DNA of 64,000 bases from Luteibacter anthropi. GTDB lineage: Bacteria; Pseudomonadota; Gammaproteobacteria; Xanthomonadales; Rhodanobacteraceae. The stretch spans positions 434,001-498,000 of the forward strand of contig NZ_JAARLZ010000002.1 of assembly GCF_011759365.1 (NCBI RefSeq). Reading direction: 5' to 3'. Under the pieces are notes generated by a model, which was not told the origin of the DNA, did not search any database, and saw nothing but the letters and a program-made list of their open reading frames with translations. Below are positions 55,309-63,949 of the stretch, one piece after another. A program made the translations under genes and the position numbers. How positions within the stretch are numbered: the first letter of the stretch is position 1; the number at the start of each line of letters is the position of its first letter.

Positions 55309-56202
55309 TCAGCCTGCGCGGGGTGGCGTGGAGATTTCGTTACCTCCGGGCGAAGGCGGCCTATCCAGTTCGGCCCAGCCGTGGGCTTCCACCAGCAGGC
55401 CGCTCAGCGTGCGCACGTCCTGGAGGTTGTGCTCGGCCACGCGCACGAGGTTTTCCGACGAACCGCCACGCAGGTAGCCCAGCCATGCTGCCGGGGCTTC
55501 CGAGCCCGGCAGGTCGTCTTCGCGCACGATGCGCAGCAGGTGGCGTTCCGCTGTCTGCATGCGACAGTTCTCCCACACCTGCTTGTAGCGACGGCGCATG
55601 GGATGCAGCAGGTCGACATGGACCAGCCCGGATAGCGGATTGACCATGCGCGCCAGCCGGTAGCGCGTGGCCAGCAGCGGCGCATCGTAGGATTTTCCGT
55701 TGTAGCTCACGAGCACGGTATCGCCACTGATCCAGCGCGTGAACTCACGCAGCATCGCCGTTTCCGCCGCCATCGTGGTGATGTAGAGCTGGCGCACACG
55801 CAGGCGTCCTGCGTGCCAGTCGGCCGCGCCGATCATGAAGGCGCGTGTGCCCGTGCCGCCGGCAAGACCGGTGGTTTCCGTATCGAAATGCAGCAGGTGT
55901 TGGCAGCGGGCCTCGGTGAGGCGGGCGAAGCCGAGGTCGAACACGTCGGGAGGCCGGGGGCGTTCGAAGGATTGTTCCAGGTAGCGCAGGCCGGGGGCGA
56001 GTTCTTCGCCGGGGACGTCGCGGTTGGTGCTTTTGGTCTGTGTCTTTGGGAGGCCCAGGCGGGTGCGGATGCCGTAGAGGCGGCGGAGGGTTTCGAGGTC
56101 GGGGGTGGTTTTGGCGAGAGGGCGGTCGCGCGCGGGGCGCGCTCCTACAGGGGAGCCGGCCTGGTGGCGCAGCGCGGCCAGCTTGTCTGAAAGGGAACTC
56201 AT
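55309..56202 (-). CDS. mrfB: DEDDh-type exonuclease (MrfB/YprB-like)
   Basis: 297 aa RNase H-like fold. The acidic motifs are FDTETTGL (D, E), SYNGKSYDAP (D) and EHNLQDVRTL (H, D). B. subtilis YprB/MrfB acts with YprA/MrfA in a repair pathway for mitomycin-C DNA damage. Start ATG overlaps the helicase stop by ATGA, matching that pairing. Oddly, residues about 18-27 (PVGARPARDRP) are encoded by an in-frame copy of the dispersed repeat. Confidence 0.85.
   Translation of the reverse strand: MSSLSDKLAALRHQAGSPVGARPARDRPLAKTTPDLETLRRLYGIRTRLGLPKTQTKSTNRDVPGEELAPGLRYLEQSFERPRPPDVFDLGFARLTEARCQHLLHFDTETTGLAGGTGTRAFMIGAADWHAGRLRVRQLYITTMAAETAMLREFTRWISGDTVLVSYNGKSYDAPLLATRYRLARMVNPLSGLVHVDLLHPMRRRYKQVWENCRMQTAERHLLRIVREDDLPGSEAPAAWLGYLRGGSSENLVRVAEHNLQDVRTLSGLLVEAHGWAELDRPPSPGGNEISTPPRAG
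56124..56148. repeat. Dispersed repeat copy inside the mrfB-like gene
   Basis: A reverse-orientation copy (GGTCGCGCGCGGGGCGCGCTCCTAC in the plus direction, with one internal change) within the 5' part of the coding sequence. It stays in frame and has no partner copy nearby. Confidence 0.85.
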
Positions 56203-58616
56203 GATTGCGCGCCCAGGAGTTCCAGGACGCGGGCGGTGAGGGCCTTGGGGGTGGTGTCGCGTTGTTCGTCGGCGGCCAGCACCGGGCCGACGCAGGCCGG
56301 GCAGCCGGCCTTGCATTCGCAGCCGCGCACGGTTTCCAGGGCCCTGTGAAGCAACTCTTTCGCACGCACGAACAGCGGCTCGCTGAGGCCGACGCCGCCG
56401 GGGAAGTTGTCGTAGAGGTACACCGTGGGCAGGAAGCGTTCGAGCATGTCTGCCGTGGCGAGGCCGCCATCCGGGGCGCGTACCTGTCCCCTGCCCGATG
56501 AGTCCACCTGGGCCGACCAGCCGCCGTCGCCGGAACCCACCGCCTTTTGCAGGTCGCGCGGCTCGGCCATCACGGCCACCACGGCGGCAACATGCAGGGC
56601 ATATGCCGCACCCAGGAAGCCGTCGAGGGCGTGCTGGCGCGAGCGGAAAGCCTCGTCGAGCACCGTCTGCGGCAATTGCCACCACACGGCGGTGGTGTGC
56701 AGTTCCTGGTCGGGCAGGTTCACGGGACCGTAGCCGATGTTTTCATGCGTGTAGTAACGGATCTTCTTGTAGCCCGATACGCGGCGCACCACGTGCACCT
56801 CGCCATGCCGCGCACTGCCCTCGCCTGCTTTCGTGCCATCGAAGCATTCAAGCTCCTTGAGCCTGGTGTAGTCGATGGCATCGGTGTAGTAATCGACACG
56901 CGTACGCGTGCAATACGCCTTGCGTCCTTCCCAGTCGAGCCGTTCCACCTGGTAAGGCACGGACTGCACCATATGGATTGCGCCCTCGTAGAGCGTGAGC
57001 GCGGCAGCCGAATAATCGACTTCGGCGATGATCGTCTGCCGTCCTTCCGTGCGATCCACCACCACGAAATTGCCATCCGCCACCGAACGCAGGCTAACGG
57101 CATTGGCCGGATAGCTATCCGCGATCCACTCCCAGCGATCGCCCTCCCGGTGCAGCACCTCGGATTCTTCCAGCACCTGGAGATAGGCGCCCGCATCGTC
57201 CGGACCGAAGCGATCGCCGTCGACGAAAGGCAGCTCGAAGGCCGCACAACGGATGTGGTCGAGCAGGATCAGCGGCTGGTCGGGCTGGATGCGCGCATGC
57301 TCCGGGCTGGCCTCCGTGAGGAACGCGGGATGGCGCATGAGGTATTGATCCAGCGGCGCGCTGCTGGCCACCAGCACGCCAAGGGACGGCTGCTGCCGGC
57401 GCCCTGCCCGCCCGAAACGCTGCCAGGTGGCCGCGATGGAGCCGGGATACCCGTTGAGCACCACGGCGTCGAGGCTACCGATATCCACGCCAAGCTCCAG
57501 CGCCGAGGTGGACACGATGCCATCCACGTTGCCTGCGCGCATCTCGCGCTCTACCTCGCGGCGTTCCGTGGGCAGATAGCCGCCGCGATAGGCGCGGATG
57601 CGCGGCGGCTTGCGGGTATCGTGATCGAAGACATCCTTGAGGTATTTGGTGAGCACTTCCACCATGAGTCGCGACTGCGCGAATACCAGCGTTTTCATCT
57701 TCGCCTTGATGGCGACGCGTGCGATCAGGTTGGTCTGCGAACGCGCCGAGGCACGCAGGCCGAGATCGGGATTGATCACCGGCGGATTCCACAGCAGCAC
57801 GTGCTTGTCGCCACTGGGCGCCCCACTGTGCGTCACCGCGAACACCTCGTCTTCGATCAGGGCCTGCGCATGCTCCACGGCATTGCCGATGGTGGCCGAA
57901 CACAGTACGAACTGCGGTCGCACGCCGTAGAACGCACAGATGCGCCTCAGGCGGCGCAGCACGTTCGCCAGATGCGAGCCGAACACACCGCGATAGGTGT
58001 GGATTTCATCGATGACGATGTAGCGCAGGCTTTCGAAGAACTGCGCCCATTTCGTATGGTGCGGCAGGATGGCTTGATGCAGCATGTCGGGATTGCTCAC
58101 CACCACGTCGCCGTGCAGGCGGATCGCCTGCCGCGCATCCCCCGGCGTGTCGCCGTCGAAGGTGAAGGCCTTCACGCCCAGGTCGCCGGCACGATTGATT
58201 TCCAGCAGTTCGGCCACCTGATCCTGCGCCAGTGCCTTGGTGGGAAACAGATACAGCGCACGCGCACCGGCCTCGATAGCCGAGGCGATCACCGGCAGCG
58301 TGTAGCAAAGCGTCTTGCCCGATGCCGTGGGCGTGGCGACCAGCACGTTGCGACCGCTGCGCGCCGCCTCCCAGGCCTGCTGCTGGTGGCTGTACAACTG
58401 CTCGATGCCCCGCGCTCGCAAGGCCCTGGCGAGCCCTTCGGGGAGATCGTCCGGCAGCGGTACGAAACTGCCCTCGCGCCCGAACAGCGTGAAAGCCGAG
58501 CAGACCCGGTCGCCGTATTTGGCGCTCAGGCGCTGGGCCAGCGTGCGCCCGTCGTGATGGGTGGCGAGCGCCGCATCGGACTCGGTGGAACGCAGGGCTT
58601 TCAGGTAGGCGGCCAT
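56199..58616 (-). CDS. mrfA: DEAD/DEAH-box helicase with C-terminal zinc cluster (MrfA/YprA-like)
   Basis: 805 aa. SF2 helicase motifs: TPTASGKT (Walker A), DEIH (Walker B), SATIGN (motif III), and TSALELGVDIG and QRFGRAGR in the second RecA domain. The C-terminal DUF1998 region ends with CECKAGCPAC, the Cys-4 cluster needed by B. subtilis MrfA, a 3'-5' helicase for repair of crosslink-type damage. Coupled by ATGA to the exonuclease gene. Confidence 0.9.
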   Translation of the reverse strand: MAAYLKALRSTESDAALATHHDGRTLAQRLSAKYGDRVCSAFTLFGREGSFVPLPDDLPEGLARALRARGIEQLYSHQQQAWEAARSGRNVLVATPTASGKTLCYTLPVIASAIEAGARALYLFPTKALAQDQVAELLEINRAGDLGVKAFTFDGDTPGDARQAIRLHGDVVVSNPDMLHQAILPHHTKWAQFFESLRYIVIDEIHTYRGVFGSHLANVLRRLRRICAFYGVRPQFVLCSATIGNAVEHAQALIEDEVFAVTHSGAPSGDKHVLLWNPPVINPDLGLRASARSQTNLIARVAIKAKMKTLVFAQSRLMVEVLTKYLKDVFDHDTRKPPRIRAYRGGYLPTERREVEREMRAGNVDGIVSTSALELGVDIGSLDAVVLNGYPGSIAATWQRFGRAGRRQQPSLGVLVASSAPLDQYLMRHPAFLTEASPEHARIQPDQPLILLDHIRCAAFELPFVDGDRFGPDDAGAYLQVLEESEVLHREGDRWEWIADSYPANAVSLRSVADGNFVVVDRTEGRQTIIAEVDYSAAALTLYEGAIHMVQSVPYQVERLDWEGRKAYCTRTRVDYYTDAIDYTRLKELECFDGTKAGEGSARHGEVHVVRRVSGYKKIRYYTHENIGYGPVNLPDQELHTTAVWWQLPQTVLDEAFRSRQHALDGFLGAAYALHVAAVVAVMAEPRDLQKAVGSGDGGWSAQVDSSGRGQVRAPDGGLATADMLERFLPTVYLYDNFPGGVGLSEPLFVRAKELLHRALETVRGCECKAGCPACVGPVLAADEQRDTTPKALTARVLELLGAQS

Positions 58617-58662
58617 GGAGGCATCCGGGGCAGACGGATGCGTCTTATCGCCCGGGCAGGTC

Positions 58663-58902
58663 TCAGATCCTGCGACGCGTGACCTCGGGCAGCTCGGCCA
58701 GGTGCCAGGTGCCGTCCTCGTCTTCCACCTTCAGGTCCACCGGCTGGCCGCCATGGACCGTGATGGATTCGATCATCGACAAGGCGTGCCGCATGGCCTC
58801 GTCGCGGGTGGGAAACTGGCCGATGATGTCGGCGTTCCGGCGAACGTTCCATACACCTCGCGGGGAGGTGGTGAACGGCAGGTAGAGGGTCGTTCGCTGC
58901 AA
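58663..58902 (-). CDS. Small DUF2188-like protein
   Basis: 79 aa from a TTG with GGGAGG 5 nt upstream; no ATG is close. The pattern GVWNVRRNADIIGQFPTRDEAMRHAL is like DUF2188 proteins, small soluble proteins of unknown function. Confidence 0.65.
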   Translation of the reverse strand: MQRTTLYLPFTTSPRGVWNVRRNADIIGQFPTRDEAMRHALSMIESITVHGGQPVDLKVEDEDGTWHLAELPEVTRRRI

Positions 58903-58999
58903 GCATGCCTCCCGGTCCCGGGCGGCGTTGCCCGTGCCGGGGACCCTAGGGGGCAGTTCGTGGTGGGGACGTTACGACGCGGTAGGTGCGGCGGTCACG

Positions 59000-59239
59000 T
59001 CAGCCGGGAACGGCGCTGCGGCTGGTTTCAAGCCAGTCGGCGTGTTTCATGCCGCGATCCATGGCCGCGTCGACCGCGCTTCGTTCGTCACGGAATTCCT
59101 CAAGCAGGGAAATCATGACGAAGTCACGCGGCCCGGCATGGGCGGCGGGTTCGACGATATAGGCCGACTTCCACGTACCGGTAGCCGACTTCAACGTGCG
59201 GACCTCTACGGAGTACTGGCCAACGATGCGTCGGTGCAC
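59000..59239 (-). CDS. Small conserved hypothetical protein
   Basis: 79 aa from a GTG with GGAG 8 nt upstream; the frame is open further but that context looks weaker. QYSVEVRTLKSATG and FRDERSAVDAAMDRGMKHADWL show an alpha/beta pattern common to small proteins of this bacterial group. Function unknown. Confidence 0.6.
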   Translation of the reverse strand: MHRRIVGQYSVEVRTLKSATGTWKSAYIVEPAAHAGPRDFVMISLLEEFRDERSAVDAAMDRGMKHADWLETSRSAVPG

Positions 59240-59313
59240 GGTAAGGGCTCCTGGGCTGGCGTCGCGGCGACGTTTTTGATCCTGCGCCACCGCGACCCGG
59301 AAAACAAGCCCGA

Positions 59314-59718
59314 TCAGGCCTTCGGAGCGGCCTGGGCAGCCAGGGTCTCGCCGCTGGCGGAGATGGTGAACGTACGCGTTTCACCCTGGCCCAGGGTGGC
59401 GTCGGTTTCGAGGCGGTCGGCGCTGCATGCGCCATGCGGCTGGACGCTGAGCTTGCGGGCGCCCGAGGGGATGTGCAGCACGAGCTGCTGGCCGATTTCC
59501 ATGTCTGCCACGGCCTTGTCATCCACGTATACAGCGCTGGAGCAGCCCGCACCCCACAGGCCCTGCTCACGAACGATCGTGAGGGTGGCATCGCCATCGC
59601 CCGGCGACTGGTTCGAGTAGGTGGTGCTGGAAAGAACGTCGTGGATGCCGACGTGGCGCTCATTCTGGGTGGCACAGCCGGCGAGCAGCACGGCGCCTGC
59701 AATGGCGAGGTAGCGCAT
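59314..59718 (-). CDS. Small lipoprotein
   Basis: 134 aa with a clear lipobox LLAGC at about residue 15, so outer-membrane anchored. The body is rich in beta strands (TLTIVREQGLWGAGCSSAVYVDDKAVADMEIGQQ). Function not recognised. Confidence 0.75.
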   Translation of the reverse strand: MRYLAIAGAVLLAGCATQNERHVGIHDVLSSTTYSNQSPGDGDATLTIVREQGLWGAGCSSAVYVDDKAVADMEIGQQLVLHIPSGARKLSVQPHGACSADRLETDATLGQGETRTFTISASGETLAAQAAPKA

Positions 59719-59849
59719 GGGATGGAACTCCTTGGAGGATGTGGAGAGCACGCGTTCGTATATGCCGAAAAGTGCGCCGAGCGCAAGCCGCGACGTTTCC
59801 TGCACGCGCCGCAACGAAGAATCCCGCGCCTCACCCCCAAGGAATTGCC

Positions 59850-60257
59850 ATGGCCAGCCGAGACTGGATCGAGATCGCATCGTTCGAGGCCGTTGACGAC
59901 AGCGAGCAGTTCGACCGCCCCGACATTCCCCGGGTGGAAGCCGTCCTGAGCGGTGCACCGGAACGCGAATGGCAACAGTTCTTCATCGTCCGGGCCCGTG
60001 CCCTGGAACAGGTGCACCCCGGACTGCGCATGGAAATCATCGCCGACCGCCTGGGATTTCACACCCGCGCCAGCCACGCCGAGGAAAATTGCCGCCTGGT
60101 CCACGAGGCGGTGCTGGGCACGAACGAGGATTTCGCCGCGCAGAAGGCCGCCGAGGAAAAGCGGGTACACGATCGCAACGAGGAAGTGCGCGATCTGGTC
60201 CAGCGGATCAAGACGATCAATGCACACTGGCCGCCGGAGACGAATACCGGTGCCTGA
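59850..60257 (+). CDS. Conserved hypothetical protein, helical
   Basis: 135 aa, with AAGGA before the ATG. Mostly charged helix, ending with a predicted coiled coil (AAEEKRVHDRNEEVRDLVQRIKT). Divergent from the lipoprotein gene. No function recognised. Confidence 0.7.
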   Translation: MASRDWIEIASFEAVDDSEQFDRPDIPRVEAVLSGAPEREWQQFFIVRARALEQVHPGLRMEIIADRLGFHTRASHAEENCRLVHEAVLGTNEDFAAQKAAEEKRVHDRNEEVRDLVQRIKTINAHWPPETNTGA

Positions 60258-60296
60258 CTCGCACCGAACCCCGTTTACCGGATTAAACTGCCCTCC

Positions 60297-60680
60297 ATGA
60301 GCAAGCCTGCCCTTCCCACTGCCCTGGTCTTCGACCGTGCCGCCATGGTCGCCGAGACCATGGCCTTCGTCCTGGAAGACGCCGGCTACGACGCCCGCTT
60401 CACGGTGACCTACCGCGACGCGAAGAACGCTTTCCAGGAAATGGCGCACCTCAGCCTGCTGGTGATCCATGCCGATACACCAGGGGAACGTCGGGGCAGC
60501 GCCTTGCTTCAGGCCGTGCTGCGCGAACGCCCGAAAACCGCCATGGTGGTGGTGTCGAGCCGGTTGCCGCAGGATCTCGCGCCGTTTCCGCTATCGGCGG
60601 TATTCCTGGAAAAACCGTTCAGCCGGTCTGAGCTGCTCGATGCCGTGGAACGCGCCCGCGAGGCGCGTCCACGTAGCTGA
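60297..60680 (+). CDS. CheY-like receiver domain protein, atypical
   Basis: 127 aa. The receiver fold is suggested by VFDR, LVIHAD, VVVSS and FLEKPF (conserved Lys). The phosphoacceptor position after strand 3 reads IHAD with His where Asp is usual, so phosphorylation may be absent. Stand-alone, with no output domain or histidine kinase beside it. Confidence 0.65.
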   Translation: MSKPALPTALVFDRAAMVAETMAFVLEDAGYDARFTVTYRDAKNAFQEMAHLSLLVIHADTPGERRGSALLQAVLRERPKTAMVVVSSRLPQDLAPFPLSAVFLEKPFSRSELLDAVERAREARPRS

Positions 60681-60686
60681 GGTCAC

Positions 60687-61022
60687 TCAGAGGCAGGAGA
60701 TGGCTTCTTCGCGGAAGCGACCTTCGTAGTCGCCCTTGCCCTTTTGCAGTTCGTACATCACCACCTGGGCACCGGAGCCGCTGGCAGTGACTTCAAGACG
60801 CTCGTGCTTGCCGTCGTCGTTCGAGGTCACCACGCCCTTGTCGTCCTTGGCGCTGCCGTTGGCGTCCTTGGAGAGGGCCTGCCACTTCGGAATGACGCAC
60901 TGCACGTAGTCGCCGACGTTTTTGGTGGTCTTGCTGCTCAGCTTGGGCAGGGAGTCCTTCAGGCCACTGGTGGCGCAGCCGGCGAGAAGGATGCAGGCAA
61001 CAGACGCGACGACGTATTTCAT
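60687..61022 (-). CDS. Small lipoprotein
   Basis: 111 aa with lipobox LLAGC at residue 16. The body contains two Cys (YVQCVIP and the C-terminal SCL), possibly a disulfide. No function recognised; convergent with the receiver-domain gene. Confidence 0.7.
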   Translation of the reverse strand: MKYVVASVACILLAGCATSGLKDSLPKLSSKTTKNVGDYVQCVIPKWQALSKDANGSAKDDKGVVTSNDDGKHERLEVTASGSGAQVVMYELQKGKGDYEGRFREEAISCL

Positions 61023-61077
61023 GCTCGGTTCCACGATGAGGTTCCGGGGATTCTAACCCGTGGAACGGCAACTGGAA

Positions 61078-61800
61078 TCAGGTGCCCGGGCGAGTGGCGA
61101 CACGCGCTTCAGCCTTTGCCAGCTGGCTGCTGGTGCATTTGAGGTACGGCGACGAGGCCAGCCAGCGCTTGTCGGGGTAATACGAGAAGACCATCTGCCC
61201 GCCCTTGAGCGTGTCGATGAGCTTGTGAGCAACGGCGGTACGCACGGCCGGGCAGCCCCAGCTGCGTCCGATGCGACCGGCCATGCGGGCCATGGCCTCG
61301 TTCACATAAGCGGCGCCGTGGATGACGATGGCCCGGGCCAGGGCCTGGTCGTTGGTGCCCGGTTCAAGGCCGGTCATGCGCAGCGAGTAGCCGTTCTTGC
61401 CCATGTAGGGGTCGGCGGTGCGGAACAGGCCCAGGCTGGAGGCCAGGCTTTCGGGCGCATTGGAGAAGCGGGTGGCCGTGGCATCGCCGCTGTTCTTGCC
61501 GTGCGCCACCAGTTCCTGGAACAGCAGCTTGCGCCTGACGACATCGAATACCCAAAGGCGCGGCTGCGACGAGGGCTTCGAATAGTCGATCACCGCCAGG
61601 CGATCCGAGGGAGTGCCGCTCTGCGTCTGCGCACATTCGGAAGCCTGCACCGCGAGGTCGATCACCTTGGGGTCGGCGGACGGCGCCAGGCGCGCAAGGG
61701 CTTCGCCGAGTGTGTCGGCGGCGTGGGCCGTGGCGGGAAGGAAGGATGTGGCGGCCAGGAGCGGCGCGCAGGCGAGAAAAGTGCGAAACGGACGAATCAT
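61078..61800 (-). CDS. L,D-transpeptidase-like (YkuD_2) periplasmic protein
   Basis: 240 aa from MIRPFRT with a signal peptide ending AHA. The catalytic region has IHGAAYV (His) and GRSWGCPAV (Cys), the L,D-transpeptidase pair in the YkuD_2 form (PF13645). Probably acts on peptidoglycan stem peptides. Divergent from the larger L,D-transpeptidase gene. Confidence 0.82.
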   Translation of the reverse strand: MIRPFRTFLACAPLLAATSFLPATAHAADTLGEALARLAPSADPKVIDLAVQASECAQTQSGTPSDRLAVIDYSKPSSQPRLWVFDVVRRKLLFQELVAHGKNSGDATATRFSNAPESLASSLGLFRTADPYMGKNGYSLRMTGLEPGTNDQALARAIVIHGAAYVNEAMARMAGRIGRSWGCPAVRTAVAHKLIDTLKGGQMVFSYYPDKRWLASSPYLKCTSSQLAKAEARVATRPGT

Positions 61801-61937
61801 CAGGCCAGCCGGTAAAGCGACATCGACCGATCCTAACGTGCTGATCATTCCTTGACCACAATTCCGTCACGTCTTTGCCTTTCATATATGTGAAAGAGCG
61901 TGCCCATCAGCGCCGAAAAATAAGGAATCAATCAATC

Positions 61938-63674
61938 ATGCCTATGGATCAACGGCTTCGCGGCCTCACCGCCGCCTTTGTCCTTGCCGCCGGCCTGCCC
62001 GCCTGGGCAGGGGCGCAGACGCCTCCCAGCGCGACGTCGGCTGTCGCGCCGCCTCCCATCGTGGCCACCGATCCAACATCAGCCGGCAGCGTCGCCTTGC
62101 CGCAGCCGCCGGCTACGGACGATCCGGTGGCCCAGGCGATCTTCGCGCGCATCCAGCGCATGGAACCCGGCAATGGCAATGCGCAGGCCCGCCAGAGTGC
62201 GGCCATGGCCAAGGCGGTCTCGGATTTCTACGCGCAGCGCCATTACGTGGCCGCGTGGACGGACGAGAACAACATAAGCCAGCTGCTGGCCGGTCTGGCC
62301 TCCACCGACGGCGACGGCCTGCTGCCCGAGGACTATCACCTCACCGCGCTGAAGACGGCCTTCGCCGATCCGGACTGGCGCCATGCCTCCCCCGACAAAC
62401 GCGCCGATCTCGAAATCGAAGCCACCGGGGCGTACATCACGGCCCTGGTGCAGCTGGCCCGAGGCAAGGTCGATCCCGAGCGCCTGGACCCGGTGTGGAA
62501 TTTCGATCCCACCGCCATCGATGCGCAGCAGGGCATGGCGATCCTGGAGTCATCCATCGACGAGCGCAGTGTCGATCAGGTGTTCGACATGGCACGACCA
62601 CAGAACCCGCTTTACGCGAAGCTTCGCGATGCGCTGGCCCAGTTGCGTGCCAGTGCGACCAATGGCGGCTGGCCGGGCGTGCCGGAGGGCCCGACGTTGA
62701 AGCCCGGCATGAAGGACCCTCGCGTGGAAGCGTTGCGCGCCCGCCTGGTGGCCGGCGGCTACCTCGACGCCACGCTTGCCCATGGCTCGCTTTACGACAG
62801 CCCGCTCACCGATGCCGTGAAGCGCTTCCAGGCCGACCAGTACCTCGATGCCGATGGCAGTGTCGGTGCCGATACGCTGGCCTCGCTCAATGTGCCGGTG
62901 CAGGCGCGTATCGACCAGGTGCGCGTGAACCTCGAACGCGCGCGCTGGTTGCTGCACTCGTTGCAGGGCACCTTCGTGGTGGTGGATGTGGCGGGCTACA
63001 AGATCAGCTTCTATCGCGACGGCCAGCCGGTGTGGAAGTCGCGCGTACAGGTGGGCAAGCCGTATCGCAGCACGCCGATTTTTCGTTCGCAGATCACCTA
63101 CGTCACCTTCAATCCCACCTGGACGGTGCCGCCGACGATCCTGAAGAACGACATGCTGCCGAAGATTCGCAACAATCCGGGTTACCTCGCGGCCAACCGT
63201 ATCCGCGTGCTCGACAGCAGCGGCAATACCTTGTCGCCGGCCAGCGTGAACTGGGCCAGCCCGCGCGGCATCACGCTGCGCCAGGATGCCGGCCCCGGCA
63301 ATTCGCTGGGCCAGGTGGTGATCCGTTTTCCGAATTCCTTCGCCGTGTACCTGCACGATACGCCGCATCAGGAAATGTTCTCGCGTGCCAAGCGCGATAC
63401 CAGTTCGGGGTGCATCCGCGTGGAGCATCCGCTCGACCTGGTGCAGTTGCTATTCAACGACGACCAGAAGTGGAACCGCGACGCCATCGACCAGCGCATC
63501 GCCACGGGCAAGACGCAGAACGTGACCCTGCCGACGGCGGTGCCGGTGTTGCTTGCCTACTGGACGGTGGATATCGGTGACGATGGAAAGCTGGCGTACA
63601 AGCCAGATGTGTACCAGCGCGACCCGGCCCTGCTGAAGGCGCTGGACAAGCCACAGCCCCTGCAGGCCCCCTAA
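61938..63674 (+). CDS. L,D-transpeptidase, YcbB/LdtD type
   Basis: 578 aa from an ATG with AAGGA upstream. A signal peptide (ending AGA) is followed by a scaffold domain (about 60-230), a peptidoglycan-binding repeat (LVAGGYLDATL, SPLTDAVKRFQ) and a C-terminal YkuD domain with HDTPHQEMFSRAKRDTSSGCIRVEHP (His and Cys). It forms 3-3 crosslinks in peptidoglycan. Probably the main L,D-transpeptidase of the organism. Confidence 0.9.
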   Translation: MPMDQRLRGLTAAFVLAAGLPAWAGAQTPPSATSAVAPPPIVATDPTSAGSVALPQPPATDDPVAQAIFARIQRMEPGNGNAQARQSAAMAKAVSDFYAQRHYVAAWTDENNISQLLAGLASTDGDGLLPEDYHLTALKTAFADPDWRHASPDKRADLEIEATGAYITALVQLARGKVDPERLDPVWNFDPTAIDAQQGMAILESSIDERSVDQVFDMARPQNPLYAKLRDALAQLRASATNGGWPGVPEGPTLKPGMKDPRVEALRARLVAGGYLDATLAHGSLYDSPLTDAVKRFQADQYLDADGSVGADTLASLNVPVQARIDQVRVNLERARWLLHSLQGTFVVVDVAGYKISFYRDGQPVWKSRVQVGKPYRSTPIFRSQITYVTFNPTWTVPPTILKNDMLPKIRNNPGYLAANRIRVLDSSGNTLSPASVNWASPRGITLRQDAGPGNSLGQVVIRFPNSFAVYLHDTPHQEMFSRAKRDTSSGCIRVEHPLDLVQLLFNDDQKWNRDAIDQRIATGKTQNVTLPTAVPVLLAYWTVDIGDDGKLAYKPDVYQRDPALLKALDKPQPLQAP

Positions 63675-63685
63675 CCCATTCCCCT

Positions 63686-63888
63686 GTAGGAGCGCGCCTC
63701 GCGCGCGACCGGACCGAAGCCAGGCGTTCCCCTCCCGGACCGGTCGCGCGCGAGGCGCGCTCCTACAACGGTGTGGGGACCTTGGTGCGGCGGCGCTTTG
63801 CCGGTCGCGCGCGAGGCGCGCTCCTACAATGGTGTGGTGATCTTGGTGCGGCGGCGCTTTGTCGGTCGTGTCGGGCGCGCTCATTCAA
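63686..63888. repeat. Dispersed repeat cluster with 61-bp tandem unit
   Basis: A forward copy (63686-63710), a reverse copy (63742-63766), then a 61-bp tandem duplication that carries the reverse copy again (63803-63827) and a third, degenerate copy at about 63864-63888. Confidence 0.8.
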
Positions 63889-63949
63889 CATGCTGGCGGG
63901 GCTGTTTGCCGCAGCACCGTCATGCCCGGCGCGGACGTATACTGCGGCG

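Noticed and set aside
56547-58682. 711-aa open frame antisense to the helicase gene
   Set aside because: Opposite a protein with complete SF2 helicase motifs; no motifs of its own.
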